Shown piece by piece: positions 1 through 8,744 of a DNA stretch of 57,216 nucleotides (the first letter of the stretch is position 1; every line of letters begins with the position of its first letter). The notes under the pieces were generated by a model. It saw only the letters and a program-made list of their open reading frames with translations. It ran no database searches and had not been told where the DNA came from. The DNA is from Faecalicatena contorta. Lineage in GTDB: Bacteria > Bacillota > Clostridia > Lachnospirales > Lachnospiraceae. Made by a program: the position numbers and the translations under genes. The stretch covers positions 1-57,216 of the forward strand of contig NZ_JAFBIX010000020.1 of the NCBI RefSeq assembly GCF_021531895.1, given 5' to 3'.

Positions 1-345
<345 letters not shown>

Positions 346-557
346 TCTGAAATCCGTTTTTACACAGACTTTAGAATCAAGTTCGTTCTGGGTCAAGAAA
401 ACTACTAGCTTTCTTATCCCTTTTACTGTTTTAAGGTCGACATTTAAATGTCTCGTTCTGAATTTTTCTCTTTAAGAAATCTTCAGGGTTGTTGTCTATT
501 GTTTAATTATCAAGGTTCTTTTTTGTCTTTGTCTGTCTCTCACGAGTCAGCCTAAAC
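346..557 (-). other. rRNA operon leader region
   Basis: About 210 bases between the predicted rRNA promoter and the 16S 5' end, without an open reading frame. It should be transcribed as the rRNA leader carrying processing stems and antitermination signals. I see an A/U-rich stretch near 460-480 but cannot fix boxA/boxC positions. From 588 to 692 upstream of the promoter the sequence is extremely A/T rich with runs of T on the plus strand, compatible with an UP element. Confidence 0.6.
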
Positions 558-587
558 ATAATATCATGCGTCTCTTTAGTTTGTCAA
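558..587 (-). promoter_or_regulatory. rRNA operon promoter
   Basis: On the minus strand a perfect -35 TTGACA (582-587) is followed after 18 bases by TATTAT (558-563). The A/T-rich tracts directly upstream (588-650) suit an UP element. Position and orientation fit the 16S gene. Confidence 0.8.
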
Positions 588-692
588 GATATTTTTTCAA
601 CTTTTTTTGATTTTTTTCAACATCTTTTTCCACATTCAACATATGCATGTTTTCCTGCTTACAAACCACAAGATTTAGGCCCGCCAGACAAA

Positions 693-782
693 CGGAGAAA
701 GAGGGATTTGAACCCTCGCGCCGCTATTAACGACCTACTCCCTTTCCAGGGGAGCCCCTTCGGCCAGCTTGGGTATTTCTCC
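693..782 (-). tRNA. tRNA-Ser (GGA anticodon)
   Basis: The minus strand folds into a class II tRNA with a 7-bp acceptor stem (GGAGAAA paired with TTTCTCC), a long variable arm and the T-loop motif GTTCAAATC. The anticodon stem CTCCC/GGGAG encloses CTGGAAA, giving anticodon GGA, which reads UCC/UCU serine codons. CCA is not encoded. It lies downstream of tRNA-Ser(TGA), but a terminator-like hairpin separates the two. Confidence 0.95.
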
Positions 783-803
783 AAATCTGCTCGATTTTTT
801 CAT

Positions 804-840
804 ATAAAAAACTACCAGCTAACCGGTTGGTAGTTTTTCA
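804..840 (-). terminator. Rho-independent terminator after tRNA-Ser(TGA)
   Basis: An inverted repeat AAAAACTACCA/TGGTAGTTTTT surrounds a GC-rich loop. Read on the minus strand it ends in a run of T, as expected for an intrinsic terminator of the upstream tRNA-Ser gene. Some readthrough would be needed if the next tRNA has no promoter of its own. Confidence 0.75.
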
Positions 841-842
841 AG

Positions 843-928
843 CGGAGAGGGTGGGATTCGAACCCACGCGCCCTCTCGGACAAACGGTTTTCAAGACCGC
901 CTCGTTATGACCACTTCGATACCTCTCC
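843..928 (-). tRNA. tRNA-Ser (TGA anticodon)
   Basis: The minus strand gives a class II tRNA: acceptor stem GGAGAGG/CCTCTCC, anticodon stem GCGGT/ACCGT around CTTGAAA (anticodon TGA), long variable arm and the T-loop GTTCGAATC. It reads UCA/UCG serine codons. Its promoter at 969-997 overlaps the end of ispD. Confidence 0.95.
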
Positions 929-968
929 ACATATTTAATTGACGTCGTTTACCTCAGCGACAGTGATT

Positions 969-997
969 ATTCTAGCACACAAAGGATTCTTCGTCAA
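969..997 (-). promoter_or_regulatory. tRNA-Ser promoter overlapping the ispD stop codon
   Basis: Minus-strand TTGACG (992-997), 17 bases, then TAGAAT (969-974). The -35 hexamer contains the TGA stop of ispD (994-996). This gives the tRNA genes independent transcription at the end of the housekeeping operon. Confidence 0.7.
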
Positions 998-1743
998 TAG
1001 CTAATTTCCATTTTTTTATTTTTTCTCTCAGCTTTTCTTTCTTCCAAGAAAACTTTCGCAATTTCCAGATCTTCCGGTGTCGTAATCTTAATATTTTTGT
1101 ATGAACCTTCGAATAATTTGACCGGTCGATTCATTGTCTGTTCAACAACCATGGCATCATCCGTTACATTAATGCATTCTTTCTTCATCAGCTGAGAATA
1201 TGCCTCTTGAATCAACGAATTTTCAAATACTTGCGGCGTCTGAACCGCCCATACATACTTTCTCTCCGGTGTATTCACCGCAAATGTATCGTCATCTACT
1301 AATTTTATAGTATCTTTACTCGGCACACCAGCAACACAAGCCTTGTATTGTTCTACAGTGTAATATGCACGTTCCAAAATCTCTTCATCGACAAACATTC
1401 TCGCACCATCGTGGATATAAACATAACATTCTTCTCCTGCAATCATCCCAAGGCCCTGCCAGACAGAATCGAATCGTTCTTTTCCTCCCGCCACAATGGC
1501 ACGAATCTTTGCGAAGCCATATTTTTCTACAATCTGATTCTGGGCATACTTCTCCTGACCTTCGCCCACCACCAGAATAATATCATCTATGATTTCTGAT
1601 TTTTCAAAGCTTTCCAGCGTATAATAGATTAATGGTTTTCCATCTAATTCAATATATTGCTTCTGGACCGACGTCCCCATTCTCTTTCCCTGACCTGCTG
1701 CCAGTACAATTGCTGTACATCTTTTTTTACCTTGAATCTTCAT
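994..1743 (-). CDS. ispD: 2-C-methyl-D-erythritol 4-phosphate cytidylyltransferase
   Basis: Third step of the non-mevalonate isoprenoid pathway: transfers CMP from CTP to methylerythritol phosphate in the cytoplasm. The nucleotide-binding signature LAAGQGKRMG sits near the N-terminus. QKQYIELDGKPL, the YIHDGAR motif and VQTPQVF follow in the family's order. The length of about 250 residues is normal. I place the start at the second ATG (1743), because GGAG lies 8 bases upstream of it and only 2 bases from the ATG at 1749. It is the last gene of a leftward cluster, with tsaD directly upstream. Confidence 0.93.
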   Translation of the reverse strand: MKIQGKKRCTAIVLAAGQGKRMGTSVQKQYIELDGKPLIYYTLESFEKSEIIDDIILVVGEGQEKYAQNQIVEKYGFAKIRAIVAGGKERFDSVWQGLGMIAGEECYVYIHDGARMFVDEEILERAYYTVEQYKACVAGVPSKDTIKLVDDDTFAVNTPERKYVWAVQTPQVFENSLIQEAYSQLMKKECINVTDDAMVVEQTMNRPVKLFEGSYKNIKITTPEDLEIAKVFLEERKAERKNKKMEISY

Positions 1744-1771
1744 ATCCATTACTCCGTTTTTTTGAATCTTA

Positions 1772-2800
1772 TTATCGTTCCCCGAGCTTCAGATTCGGAA
1801 CCGCATTCAGATCCCATCCATGTCTGGTTCCATTCATATACTCATAATAAGCCGCTACCCCGATCATTGCCGCATTATCTGTACAATAAATCGGTGACGG
1901 ATAATAGAATTTCACACCTCGTTCCTCACACGCTGTTTTCATAGCGGACCTAAGCGCACTGTTTGATGCCACACCGCCAGCAATCGCAAACTTATCTACA
2001 TGATACTCTTCTACCGCATGCATTGCATTTGCTACAAGGACATCAGTAACTGCTTTCTGAAAAGAAGCAGCAATATCTGCCTGGTTATACTCCTGCCCTT
2101 TCATCTGGCAGCCATTGATATAATTCAACACTGAAGATTTTACGCCACTGAAGCTAAAATCATATGGGGCATCTTCTACATGTGCCCGCGGAAATATAAT
2201 TGCTTCTGGATTCCCTTCTTTCGATACTTTATCAATCTTAGGACCCCCGGGATAGCCTAGCCCAATTGCCCTTGCCACTTTATCAAAAGCTTCTCCCGCC
2301 GCATCATCTCGGGTTCGCCCGATAATATCAAACTTTCCATAGTCCTTGACACGAACCAGATGGGTATGTCCACCCGAAACAACCAGAGAAAAGAATGGCG
2401 GTTCCAGATCTTTGTGTTCAATAAAATTAGCTGCAATATGGCCTTCAATATGATGCACACCTACCAATGGTTTCTTCGTTGCATATGCAATAGCTTTTGC
2501 CTCTGCCACCCCCACCAGGAGCGCTCCCACCAGTCCCGGACCATAAGTAACGCCAATCGCATCAATATCATCCAGCGTCACATGCGCCTCTTCCAATGCC
2601 GTCTCTATGACCTGATTTATTTTTTCAATATGCTTTCTGGACGCAATCTCAGGAACCACACCCCCATATAATGTGTGAAGTGCAATCTGTGAAGATATGA
2701 TATTCGATAAGACTTCCCGTCCATTTTTCACTACTGCTGCTGCCGTCTCATCGCAGGAGCTCTCAATTGCCAGAATTAATACATCTTTCTTTTCGCTCAT
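1772..2800 (-). CDS. tsaD: tRNA N6-adenosine threonylcarbamoyltransferase subunit TsaD
   Basis: Transfers the threonylcarbamoyl group to A37 of tRNAs that read ANN codons, working with TsaB and TsaE (both encoded at 5547-6685). The 342-residue protein has the ASKHA-fold start [10 protein letters not shown] (11-20). The metal-binding histidines are in HHIEGH (116-121), and the late GGVASNS motif is present. The length is normal and no residue appears to be missing. TsaC/Sua5, which makes the intermediate, is not in this window. The gene lies between RNase Z and ispD with short gaps, so co-transcription is likely. Confidence 0.96.
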   Translation of the reverse strand: MSEKKDVLILAIESSCDETAAAVVKNGREVLSNIISSQIALHTLYGGVVPEIASRKHIEKINQVIETALEEAHVTLDDIDAIGVTYGPGLVGALLVGVAEAKAIAYATKKPLVGVHHIEGHIAANFIEHKDLEPPFFSLVVSGGHTHLVRVKDYGKFDIIGRTRDDAAGEAFDKVARAIGLGYPGGPKIDKVSKEGNPEAIIFPRAHVEDAPYDFSFSGVKSSVLNYINGCQMKGQEYNQADIAASFQKAVTDVLVANAMHAVEEYHVDKFAIAGGVASNSALRSAMKTACEERGVKFYYPSPIYCTDNAAMIGVAAYYEYMNGTRHGWDLNAVPNLKLGER

Positions 2801-2817
2801 AACTATACCTTTCCCTA

Positions 2818-3726
2818 CTAATCAGAAAATACAAGTTCCACAGAACGCTTATCTTTTGCTGCGATTGCTCTTGGGAATATCTCCCTTACTGCATCCATAT
2901 AATCTTCTGGCCTTGTCAATGATGGACTATAATGCGTCAGCCACATCTCTTTTACATCCGCTTCTTTGGCAAGCTGTGCAGCTTCGTAAAACGTCATATG
3001 CTTGTATTCTTTTGCTTTTTTCAGTTTATCCTTTTCTCCATACATTCCTTCACAGATAAACAAGTCCGAACCAGCTGCATTTGTCTTAATGGATTCTGTT
3101 GGTCGGGTATCTGTACAATAGGTCAGCTTAATTCCCTTTCTTGCAGGGCCAAGCACCATATCCGGTGTATAGATCTGCTCACCGGTATTGACCGTCTCTC
3201 CTTTTTGCAGAGTCCCCCAATACCGTTGTGGAATCTGAGCAGCATTTGCACGCTCCACATCGAACTTTCCGGCACGGTCGATCTCCATAGTATAACCATA
3301 GCATGTCACATTATGATTAACACGAAATGCTTTTAGCCGGTAGCCATTCATCTCGAATGTCTTCTCCGGCTCATTGACTTCTATATATTTAATAGCAAAC
3401 GGAAGCTCTGGTGCAATAACACGAAGTGCATTCACTACACGTTCCAGCCCCTTAGGTCCAATTAATGTCAGCGGTTCCGTCCGGTCCGCATTTCCCATCG
3501 TAAGAAGCATTCCTGGGAGTCCGCTGATATGATCTCCATGATAATGGGTAAAACAGATGACATCAATGGGTTTAAAGCTCCATCCCTTTTCCTTGATTGC
3601 AATCTGAGTTCCTTCCCCACAATCGATCAATATACTGCTGCCATTATACCGCACCATAAGAGCTGTCAGCCAACGATACGGCAACGGCATCATCCCTCCG
3701 GTTCCTAACAAACATACATCTAACAT
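2818..3726 (-). CDS. rnz: Ribonuclease Z (tRNA 3' endonuclease)
   Basis: Cuts 3' trailers from tRNA precursors, which matters for tRNAs without encoded CCA such as the two tRNA-Ser genes here. The metallo-beta-lactamase signature HYHGDH is at residues 61-66. A later aspartate (YCTDTRP) and histidine (LTHYSPS) complete the two-zinc site. The 302-residue length fits bacterial RNase Z. GAGG lies just ahead of the ATG at 3726. The gene sits 17 bases upstream of tsaD, in a cluster of tRNA maturation genes. Confidence 0.95.
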   Translation of the reverse strand: MLDVCLLGTGGMMPLPYRWLTALMVRYNGSSILIDCGEGTQIAIKEKGWSFKPIDVICFTHYHGDHISGLPGMLLTMGNADRTEPLTLIGPKGLERVVNALRVIAPELPFAIKYIEVNEPEKTFEMNGYRLKAFRVNHNVTCYGYTMEIDRAGKFDVERANAAQIPQRYWGTLQKGETVNTGEQIYTPDMVLGPARKGIKLTYCTDTRPTESIKTNAAGSDLFICEGMYGEKDKLKKAKEYKHMTFYEAAQLAKEADVKEMWLTHYSPSLTRPEDYMDAVREIFPRAIAAKDKRSVELVFSD

Positions 3727-3734
3727 ATTTTACC

Positions 3735-3968
3735 TCAATTTTCTATTTTGATTTGAAAACTTTCCACCAATTCATCATAGCAGTCCTCGCAAAGGTCAAA
3801 TCGATCCACCTGATTATCTTTTCTTGAATGATACCCCCAGCGTTTTTCGACTTCTAACACATCCTCCTGGGGAATCCCTCCACGAACCCAAATCTCTTTG
3901 CCACATTTATTGCATATGATTTTTTCAACTTTATTTTTTTCTTCTAATTCTGTTCTAAACTGGCGCAT
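3735..3968 (-). CDS. Small zinc-ribbon-like protein of unknown function
   Basis: A 77-residue protein with two CxxC pairs, CNKC near residue 20 and CEDC near residue 60. They probably bind one zinc in a treble-clef or rubredoxin-like fold. The start is supported by GGAGG 7 bases upstream. The stop lies 8 bases before rnz, so the two are probably translated from one message. I do not recognise a characterised family. The context suggests a housekeeping or tRNA/ribosome-related role, but that is only guilt by association. Confidence 0.75.
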   Translation of the reverse strand: MRQFRTELEEKNKVEKIICNKCGKEIWVRGGIPQEDVLEVEKRWGYHSRKDNQVDRFDLCEDCYDELVESFQIKIEN

Positions 3969-4074
3969 ACAATTCCTCCTGTGAGTATCCTGTCACTTCT
4001 TCTTTCTTGTTACGCCTACATTATATCTACTGTCAGCCTTGCTTTCCAGTGGGAACTGCTGTCATAACTGCCAG

Positions 4075-4518
4075 CTATTTCCCAAGTTGTCTGCTCATTA
4101 ATATTGCATCTTCTTTTGGGTCTGTATAAAAGTCCTTGCGAATTCCATCTTCGACAAAGCCACAGCCCTTATAAAAGGCAATCGCCGCCTCATTGCTCTC
4201 TCTAACATCCAGCATCAGATTCACGATCCCTTTTTCTTCACAGAAGTTTTCTAGCGCCAACATCATATGACCAGCCACCCCTTGTCGCCTGCAAGATGCA
4301 TCCACAGCAATTCTGGCAATCTCTCCCTCATCCAACACATAATATACAATCAGGTAACCTGCCAGATGTTCATTCTGCCACGCCCCCAGAAGCACTGTAT
4401 TCTTCTGGGATAATGTTTCACCTATAGCATTCGCCGACCATGAATCTGAAAATATTTCCCGTTCCAAAGCAGCTATCTTATTAATGTCATTTTCGTCAAT
4501 CTTACGAACTTCTAACAT
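4075..4518 (-). CDS. rimI: Ribosomal-protein-alanine N-acetyltransferase (RimI-like GNAT)
   Basis: GNAT-fold acetyltransferase of 147 residues; the family acetylates the N-terminus of ribosomal protein S18. The acetyl-CoA pyrophosphate-binding segment RRQGVAGHMML is central. LDVRESNEAAIAFYKGCGF, the typical RimI C-terminal motif, follows. The neighbouring tsaB/tsaE/tsaD genes are the usual company of rimI in Firmicutes, which supports the name over a generic GNAT. The protein ends immediately before a 100-base gap with nothing recognisable. Confidence 0.88.
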   Translation of the reverse strand: MLEVRKIDENDINKIAALEREIFSDSWSANAIGETLSQKNTVLLGAWQNEHLAGYLIVYYVLDEGEIARIAVDASCRRQGVAGHMMLALENFCEEKGIVNLMLDVRESNEAAIAFYKGCGFVEDGIRKDFYTDPKEDAILMSRQLGK

Positions 4519-4519
4519 A

Positions 4520-5554
4520 TTATAACGCCTCGATATCCTTAATCAACTGATCTACTGCTTCCTTCTTGGTTGCCCAGCTTGTACAAAATCGCACAGCGCT
4601 ATGAGAAGCATCTACAGCCTCCCAAAAGGAAAATGAATATTTATCTTTTATTGCATCTATATGCTCATTTGGCATAATCGGAAACTGTTGATTCGTATAC
4701 GAATCATATCTTAGTGGATATCCCTTCTTCACAAACGCTTCTTTCAACCGCATGGCTAATTGATCTGCATATTCTGCAATTTCAAAATACAGTCCATCTT
4801 CGAACAACGTCTCAAACTGAATGCCGAGCAATCTTCCTTTTGCAAGCATACCGCCATGTTGTTTGATAAGATATCGAAAATCCTTCTTAAGCGCTGGATT
4901 CACAATAACAACCGCCTCGCCAAACAATGCCCCTACCTTCGTTCCACCAATATAAAACACATCTGTCAAAGCAGCAATATCTTCTAATGCAAGCGCATTC
5001 TCCTCAGACATCAGGCCATATCCCATTCTCGCTCCATCCAAAAACAATGGAAGTCCCAGCTCCTCACAAGTCTCGTGCAGTGCCCGCAATTCTTCTTTAC
5101 TATACAATGTTCCATTCTCCGTTGGCTGGGAGATATATACCATTCCCGGCTGTACCATATGCTCATGGGTATCATCATTCCAATGAGCATCATACATCTC
5201 GCGAACCTGAGCAGCGGTAATCTTACCATCTTCACTTGGAAGCGGCAGCACTTTATGTCCAGTCGCTTCAATCGCACCTGTCTCATGTACATTAATATGT
5301 CCGGTCACCGCCGCAACGACCCCTTGATGCGGACGAAGGATGGAACTGATCACTGTAAAGTTCGTCTGTGTCCCGCCCACGAGAAAATGCACATCCACAT
5401 CATCCCGCCCGCAGGCCCTGCAGATCAGCTTTCTTGCATTCTCGCAATGGGGATCCTCTCCATAACCTGCCGTCTGTTCAAAATTCGTTTCTTCTAATTT
5501 CTCTAAAATCCGAGGATGAGCTCCCTCCAGATAATCACATTCAAATCTAATCAT
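4520..5554 (-). CDS. Low-specificity L-threonine aldolase-like PLP enzyme
   Basis: A fold-type I PLP enzyme of the beta-eliminating lyase/threonine aldolase family, about 344 residues. It probably cleaves threonine or allo-threonine to glycine and acetaldehyde. FLDGARMGYGL carries the cofactor-binding Asp. YIGGTKVGALFGEA carries the likely PLP lysine. I chose the ATG at 5554 because AAAGGAG lies ahead of it; the longer frame from 5596 lacks a ribosome site and runs deep into tsaB. The chosen start overlaps the tsaB stop by 8 bases, indicating translational coupling. Finding a threonine-using enzyme inside the threonylcarbamoyl-tRNA cluster is unusual. Confidence 0.88.
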   Translation of the reverse strand: MIRFECDYLEGAHPRILEKLEETNFEQTAGYGEDPHCENARKLICRACGRDDVDVHFLVGGTQTNFTVISSILRPHQGVVAAVTGHINVHETGAIEATGHKVLPLPSEDGKITAAQVREMYDAHWNDDTHEHMVQPGMVYISQPTENGTLYSKEELRALHETCEELGLPLFLDGARMGYGLMSEENALALEDIAALTDVFYIGGTKVGALFGEAVVIVNPALKKDFRYLIKQHGGMLAKGRLLGIQFETLFEDGLYFEIAEYADQLAMRLKEAFVKKGYPLRYDSYTNQQFPIMPNEHIDAIKDKYSFSFWEAVDASHSAVRFCTSWATKKEAVDQLIKDIEAL

Positions 5555-6272
5555 GTCCAAGTCTCTCCTTTCTCTCACGTTCTGCCTGCGATACACGCAG
5601 ATAATCCGGCTGATGTTCCGCGGCAGTTTCTATCTTGCCCGCACGATAATATGCAACCGCAAGAGCTCCCACAGATGCCGCTCTCTGTCGATTCATATTC
5701 GCCGGTGCAAAAGAGACCTTCTTTCCAGACATAATACGATTCTCAAGAACATCACGAAATACCGGAACTCCATCTCCAAGAAATATAATCTCTTTTTCTA
5801 CATTCTGAAGCTTCTCACCCAATTCCTCAACACTGATTGCCATCTGATCTTCCAGGATCACCAATTCATCTCCGTCAAATTCATAGATTCCTGTATAGAC
5901 CTGGCCTCTTCTGGCATCCATAATCGGGCACACAATCTTATCCGTACCACACAGATTATAAGCTAATCCTTCCAATGTCGGTATATGAATCAATGGTTTT
6001 TTCAGTGCCAGTCCAAGTCCCTTCGCGGTCGCCGATCCAATTCGCAATCCGGTAAATGATCCCGGTCCCGCTGCCACTGCTATGGCATCGATACTCTCCA
6101 TATCCAATTCTATCATCTTTGCCACTTCGTCCAACATTGGAAGCAGAGTCTGAGAATGAGTCTTCTTATAATTCACCGTATATTCTGCTATTGTCTCCTG
6201 TTCCACCGGTCCCGCTTCCACAATTGCTACACTGGCCACAAGGCCAGAACTGTCTAATGCTAATATTCGCAT
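5547..6272 (-). CDS. tsaB: tRNA threonylcarbamoyladenosine biosynthesis protein TsaB
   Basis: Non-catalytic partner that dimerises with TsaD in t6A synthesis. The 241-residue protein begins with the ASKHA-like ALDSSGLVASVAI and carries the diagnostic GPGSFTGLRIG motif near residue 70. The C-terminal part (from about 110) is the variable TsaB half. Its start overlaps the end of tsaE, and its stop overlaps the start of the aldolase gene, so the three form one translational unit. Confidence 0.95.
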   Translation of the reverse strand: MRILALDSSGLVASVAIVEAGPVEQETIAEYTVNYKKTHSQTLLPMLDEVAKMIELDMESIDAIAVAAGPGSFTGLRIGSATAKGLGLALKKPLIHIPTLEGLAYNLCGTDKIVCPIMDARRGQVYTGIYEFDGDELVILEDQMAISVEELGEKLQNVEKEIIFLGDGVPVFRDVLENRIMSGKKVSFAPANMNRQRAASVGALAVAYYRAGKIETAAEHQPDYLRVSQAERERKERLGHD

Positions 6273-6685
6273 ACGCTAACCCTCCGATAATCAAATCCCT
6301 TTTCCAAATCCTTCTCTATCTTAATCTCCGTATAATGTTCCGGAAGAATCTCTTCTATCAGATTTGCCCACTCAATCAGACTTACTCCTTCTCCATAGAT
6401 GTAATCTTCATATCCAATCTCATCCATCTCTTCTACATCACCAATCCGATACACATCAAAATGATAGAAGGGCAGGCGCCCTTCTTCATATATCTGTACA
6501 ATGGTAAATGTAGGACTGCTGACAGGTTCTTCAATACCAAGTCCTGCTGCCAACCCTTTTGTAAAAACAGTCTTACCGACTCCCAGATCTCCAACCAGCG
6601 TATAGACCTGCCCTGCTTTGACAGACTGACCCATCTTAAATCCAAGTTCATAAGTCTCTTTCTCACTATTCGTCTCAATTATCAT
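6260..6685 (-). CDS. tsaE: tRNA threonylcarbamoyladenosine biosynthesis ATPase TsaE
   Basis: P-loop ATPase that powers turnover of the TsaBD complex. The Walker A motif GDLGVGKT is at about residues 33-40. SSPTFTIVQIYE and HFDVYRI, both hallmarks of TsaE, follow. The 141-residue length is normal. It overlaps tsaB by 13 bases. Confidence 0.95.
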   Translation of the reverse strand: MIIETNSEKETYELGFKMGQSVKAGQVYTLVGDLGVGKTVFTKGLAAGLGIEEPVSSPTFTIVQIYEEGRLPFYHFDVYRIGDVEEMDEIGYEDYIYGEGVSLIEWANLIEEILPEHYTEIKIEKDLEKGFDYRRVSVCEY

Positions 6686-6699
6686 AAGAAAAATCCTTT

Positions 6700-7215
6700 C
6701 TATCTCTTCTTATCCAGTCGGCGGATTCTCACCGCCGGTGCCGGCATATGTGCATATATCATATCTACAACCGCTGTATATTCTTCTGCCATCTGATCTA
6801 CCGGAAGAATAATTGCACGTTTCTGGGCATCATATAATATAATAATCCTTTTTTTGGATACTGCACGTTTAAACTTACTCCAGGAAGCTTTCCCACTGTC
6901 ATCCGGAGTTGTAGTCTCTATTCCATAATCATCGAATTCATAAGTGACCGGTATATCCAGCCTCCTCGAATTCTGCATCTGACGTTCCACTTTTCTCTTG
7001 ATAATATAAGGAAATATAAAGAATATTATCAATGCAAATATTAAGAAAAGTCCCATAAAAAGGTACTTTCCCTTCATAGCGAATGCCATCGTCAAGCCGA
7101 TATTAATACCTCCCAAAATAAAGGAACCTATACCAACTGCCCCAGAATAAATGTGATATGTCATAAAATCTACCATCGATTGAACATCCATCTTCACTTC
7201 TACCTTCACTGACAT
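6700..7215 (-). CDS. YcxB-like membrane protein
   Basis: A 171-residue protein with two predicted membrane helices (about 25-45 and 50-72). A soluble C-terminal domain of about 90 residues resembles the YcxB-like C-terminal domain: DFDDYGIETTT-type core, then a strand-rich segment with KRIIILYDAQKRAIILP. Function is unknown. It is the first gene of the leftward operon and lies next to an extended -10 promoter in the divergent region. The gene ends 14 bases before tsaE. Confidence 0.7.
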   Translation of the reverse strand: MSVKVEVKMDVQSMVDFMTYHIYSGAVGIGSFILGGINIGLTMAFAMKGKYLFMGLFLIFALIIFFIFPYIIKRKVERQMQNSRRLDIPVTYEFDDYGIETTTPDDSGKASWSKFKRAVSKKRIIILYDAQKRAIILPVDQMAEEYTAVVDMIYAHMPAPAVRIRRLDKKR

Positions 7216-7254
7216 ATTCCCATCCCCCCTTCATTATTAATACTCTGTGGAGAT

Positions 7255-7298
7255 AAGTATAACACATCTTTTTTTCTTCGGCTACTGATGTTATACTT
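7255..7298. promoter_or_regulatory. Divergent extended -10 promoters inside a perfect inverted repeat
   Basis: AAGTATAACA (7255-7264) and TGTTATACTT (7289-7298) are exact inverted repeats separated by 24 bases. Each arm, read outward in its own direction, is TGTTATACT, an extended -10 element. One drives the leftward tsaE operon, the other the rightward VOC gene. No convincing -35 hexamers accompany them. Confidence 0.55.
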
Positions 7299-7335
7299 AT
7301 TTTGTATTTGAAAATATGTAACAGGAGGATGATCT

Positions 7336-7704
7336 ATGAAGTTTACATTTTATCATAACAACATCAATGTATTGGATCTGGAAAAGTCTGTAAAATTCTA
7401 TGAAGAGGCTCTGGGGCTTTCCATTACTCGTGAAAAAGAAGCGGAAGATGGCAGTTTCAAACTTGTGTTTATGGGAGACAACACCACTCCACATCTTCTA
7501 GAACTGACCTGGCTTCGTGATATGGACAGACCTTACAATCTTGGAGACAATGAATTTCACCTGGCAATGCGGGTAGATGACATGGATGCTGCACTGGCAC
7601 ATCACAAAGACATGAACTGTGTATGTTTTGAAAATCTGAAGATGGGTGTATATTTTATCAATGACCCCGATGGATATTGGATTGAGATCTGTCCGGCCGA
7701 ATAG
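7336..7704 (+). CDS. VOC (glyoxalase I-like) family protein
   Basis: A 122-residue protein made of two beta-alpha-beta-beta-beta units. It starts with the family-typical segment about one conserved feature per cycle (NINVLDLEKSVKFYEEALGL) and ends with NDPDGYWIEICP, the metal-binding-glutamate strand of glyoxalase I. A histidine (FYHNN, LLELTW glutamate) could supply further ligands, so lactoylglutathione lyase or a related isomerase is plausible. The substrate is uncertain. GGAGG sits ahead of the ATG. It is a single-gene transcript ending at the hairpin 7735-7760. Confidence 0.85.
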   Translation: MKFTFYHNNINVLDLEKSVKFYEEALGLSITREKEAEDGSFKLVFMGDNTTPHLLELTWLRDMDRPYNLGDNEFHLAMRVDDMDAALAHHKDMNCVCFENLKMGVYFINDPDGYWIEICPAE

Positions 7705-7734
7705 TCTATTATGACATTACTCCCAATATCAAAG

Positions 7735-7760
7735 AGCGCCAAAGAGATTTCTTTGGCGCT
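7735..7760. terminator. Bidirectional terminator between VOC gene and ribU
   Basis: A perfect 10-bp stem AGCGCCAAAG/CTTTGGCGCT with a 6-base loop lies between two convergent genes. T-rich sequence follows on the plus strand only loosely, but the placement suits termination from both sides. Confidence 0.7.
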
Positions 7761-7784
7761 GATATATTCTAGTCATTTTTCATT

Positions 7785-8414
7785 TTAGATTCTTGCCTTC
7801 AGAATCGGGCTGATTTTCTTATAAATCAAAAATACAATCAAAGATACCAGAAATCCTTTCAACAGATTAAATGGTGCCACTGCGAAGATCACAAATGTTG
7901 TAAGACTGGTAATATGGCTATTTACTGCGGTTCCCATTCCTACCAGTGCATCAATTGGCATGCCAAATGCTTTTGCATAAGTCGGCAGTAATACGAACGC
8001 ATTCAGAAAACAGCCAATAAATGTCATAAACAAAGTACCTGTTACCATTCCTATGATTGCACCTGTTCTGGTACGTTTCTTCTTATAAATCACTGCTGCC
8101 GGTATAACAAATGCACAACCAATCAGGAAATTAGCAACTTCTCCGACACCAGCCGTAGCTGTCCCGTTGATTGCAAAGTTTAAAAGAATTTTAAGCAATT
8201 CAATAATCGCTCCGGCAAGTGGTCCCATAGTAAAACATCCAATCAATACCGGCACTTCACTAAAATCAATCTCATAAAACGATGGTGCAAAAGGAAGAGG
8301 GATCTCAAATAGCATCAAAACCACCGCAATGGCGGAAAGCATTCCCATCTGCGCCATCATTCTTACTTTTGTTCCTGAATTTCCTTTTGTTTTCACTACT
8401 GCATCTGTACTCAT
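7785..8414 (-). CDS. ribU: Riboflavin ECF transporter substrate-binding component RibU
   Basis: Membrane S-component that captures riboflavin and docks onto the shared ECF energizing module (not encoded here). The 209-residue sequence has about six hydrophobic segments. The RibU-typical first half contains LMLFEIPLPFAPSFYEIDFS followed by PVLIGCFTMGPLAGA. An FMN riboswitch lies directly upstream, which makes the substrate assignment strong. The start ATG at 8414 has AAGGAGAG upstream. Confidence 0.94.
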   Translation of the reverse strand: MSTDAVVKTKGNSGTKVRMMAQMGMLSAIAVVLMLFEIPLPFAPSFYEIDFSEVPVLIGCFTMGPLAGAIIELLKILLNFAINGTATAGVGEVANFLIGCAFVIPAAVIYKKKRTRTGAIIGMVTGTLFMTFIGCFLNAFVLLPTYAKAFGMPIDALVGMGTAVNSHITSLTTFVIFAVAPFNLLKGFLVSLIVFLIYKKISPILKARI

Positions 8415-8517
8415 CTGTCTTTCTCTCCTTTTAATAAATATTAGAAACTGTCAAGAAAGAAAATCTTCTTGGAATCATGTAACCACAGCAGAATTAATAT
8501 TCTATAAATTAAGAAAT

Positions 8518-8539
8518 CCCCGACACTTTCGTATCGGGG
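8518..8539 (-). terminator. Terminator hairpin of the FMN riboswitch expression platform
   Basis: On the minus strand a 9-bp stem (one G-T pair) closed by a GAAA tetraloop, CCCCGATAC/GTGTCGGGG, is followed by a T-rich run. It lies between the aptamer and ribU, where FMN-induced premature termination would act. Confidence 0.75.
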
Positions 8540-8564
8540 TCTGTTGATATATCCATATATTACA

Positions 8565-8689
8565 CAATCCTTCTCTCATCCAGACTTTACTGTCGGTTCT
8601 GGAATCTCACCAGATCAGCTGATGCCATAATACATCAGGTCGCGGACTATACCGCCGGTTGGGACTTGCACCCGACCCCGAAGAATTTC
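8565..8689 (-). ncRNA. FMN riboswitch (RFN element)
   Basis: The minus strand carries the conserved RFN blocks in order: TCGGGGTCGGGTGCAAGTCC, CCAACCGGCGGT, AGTCCGCGACC, GATCTGGTGAGATTCC and GAACCGACAGT, closing with GGATGAGAGAAGG. Flanking GAAGGATT/AATTCTTC pair as the P1 stem. High FMN is expected to switch off ribU. Confidence 0.96.
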
Positions 8690-8705
8690 TTATCAGTTCA
8701 AAATT

Positions 8706-8734
8706 ATTATAGCGCTACATACACGATGTTGCAA
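8706..8734 (-). promoter_or_regulatory. ribU/FMN riboswitch promoter
   Basis: Minus-strand TTGCAA (8729-8734), 17 bases, TATAAT (8706-8711), ending about 15 bases before the aptamer. Confidence 0.75.
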
Positions 8735-8744
8735 TACATTTTTA

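Noticed and set aside
1348-1944. Several plus-strand frames opposite ispD/tsaD
   Set aside because: They mirror strongly conserved minus-strand genes, lack ribosome sites and have no protein-like composition.
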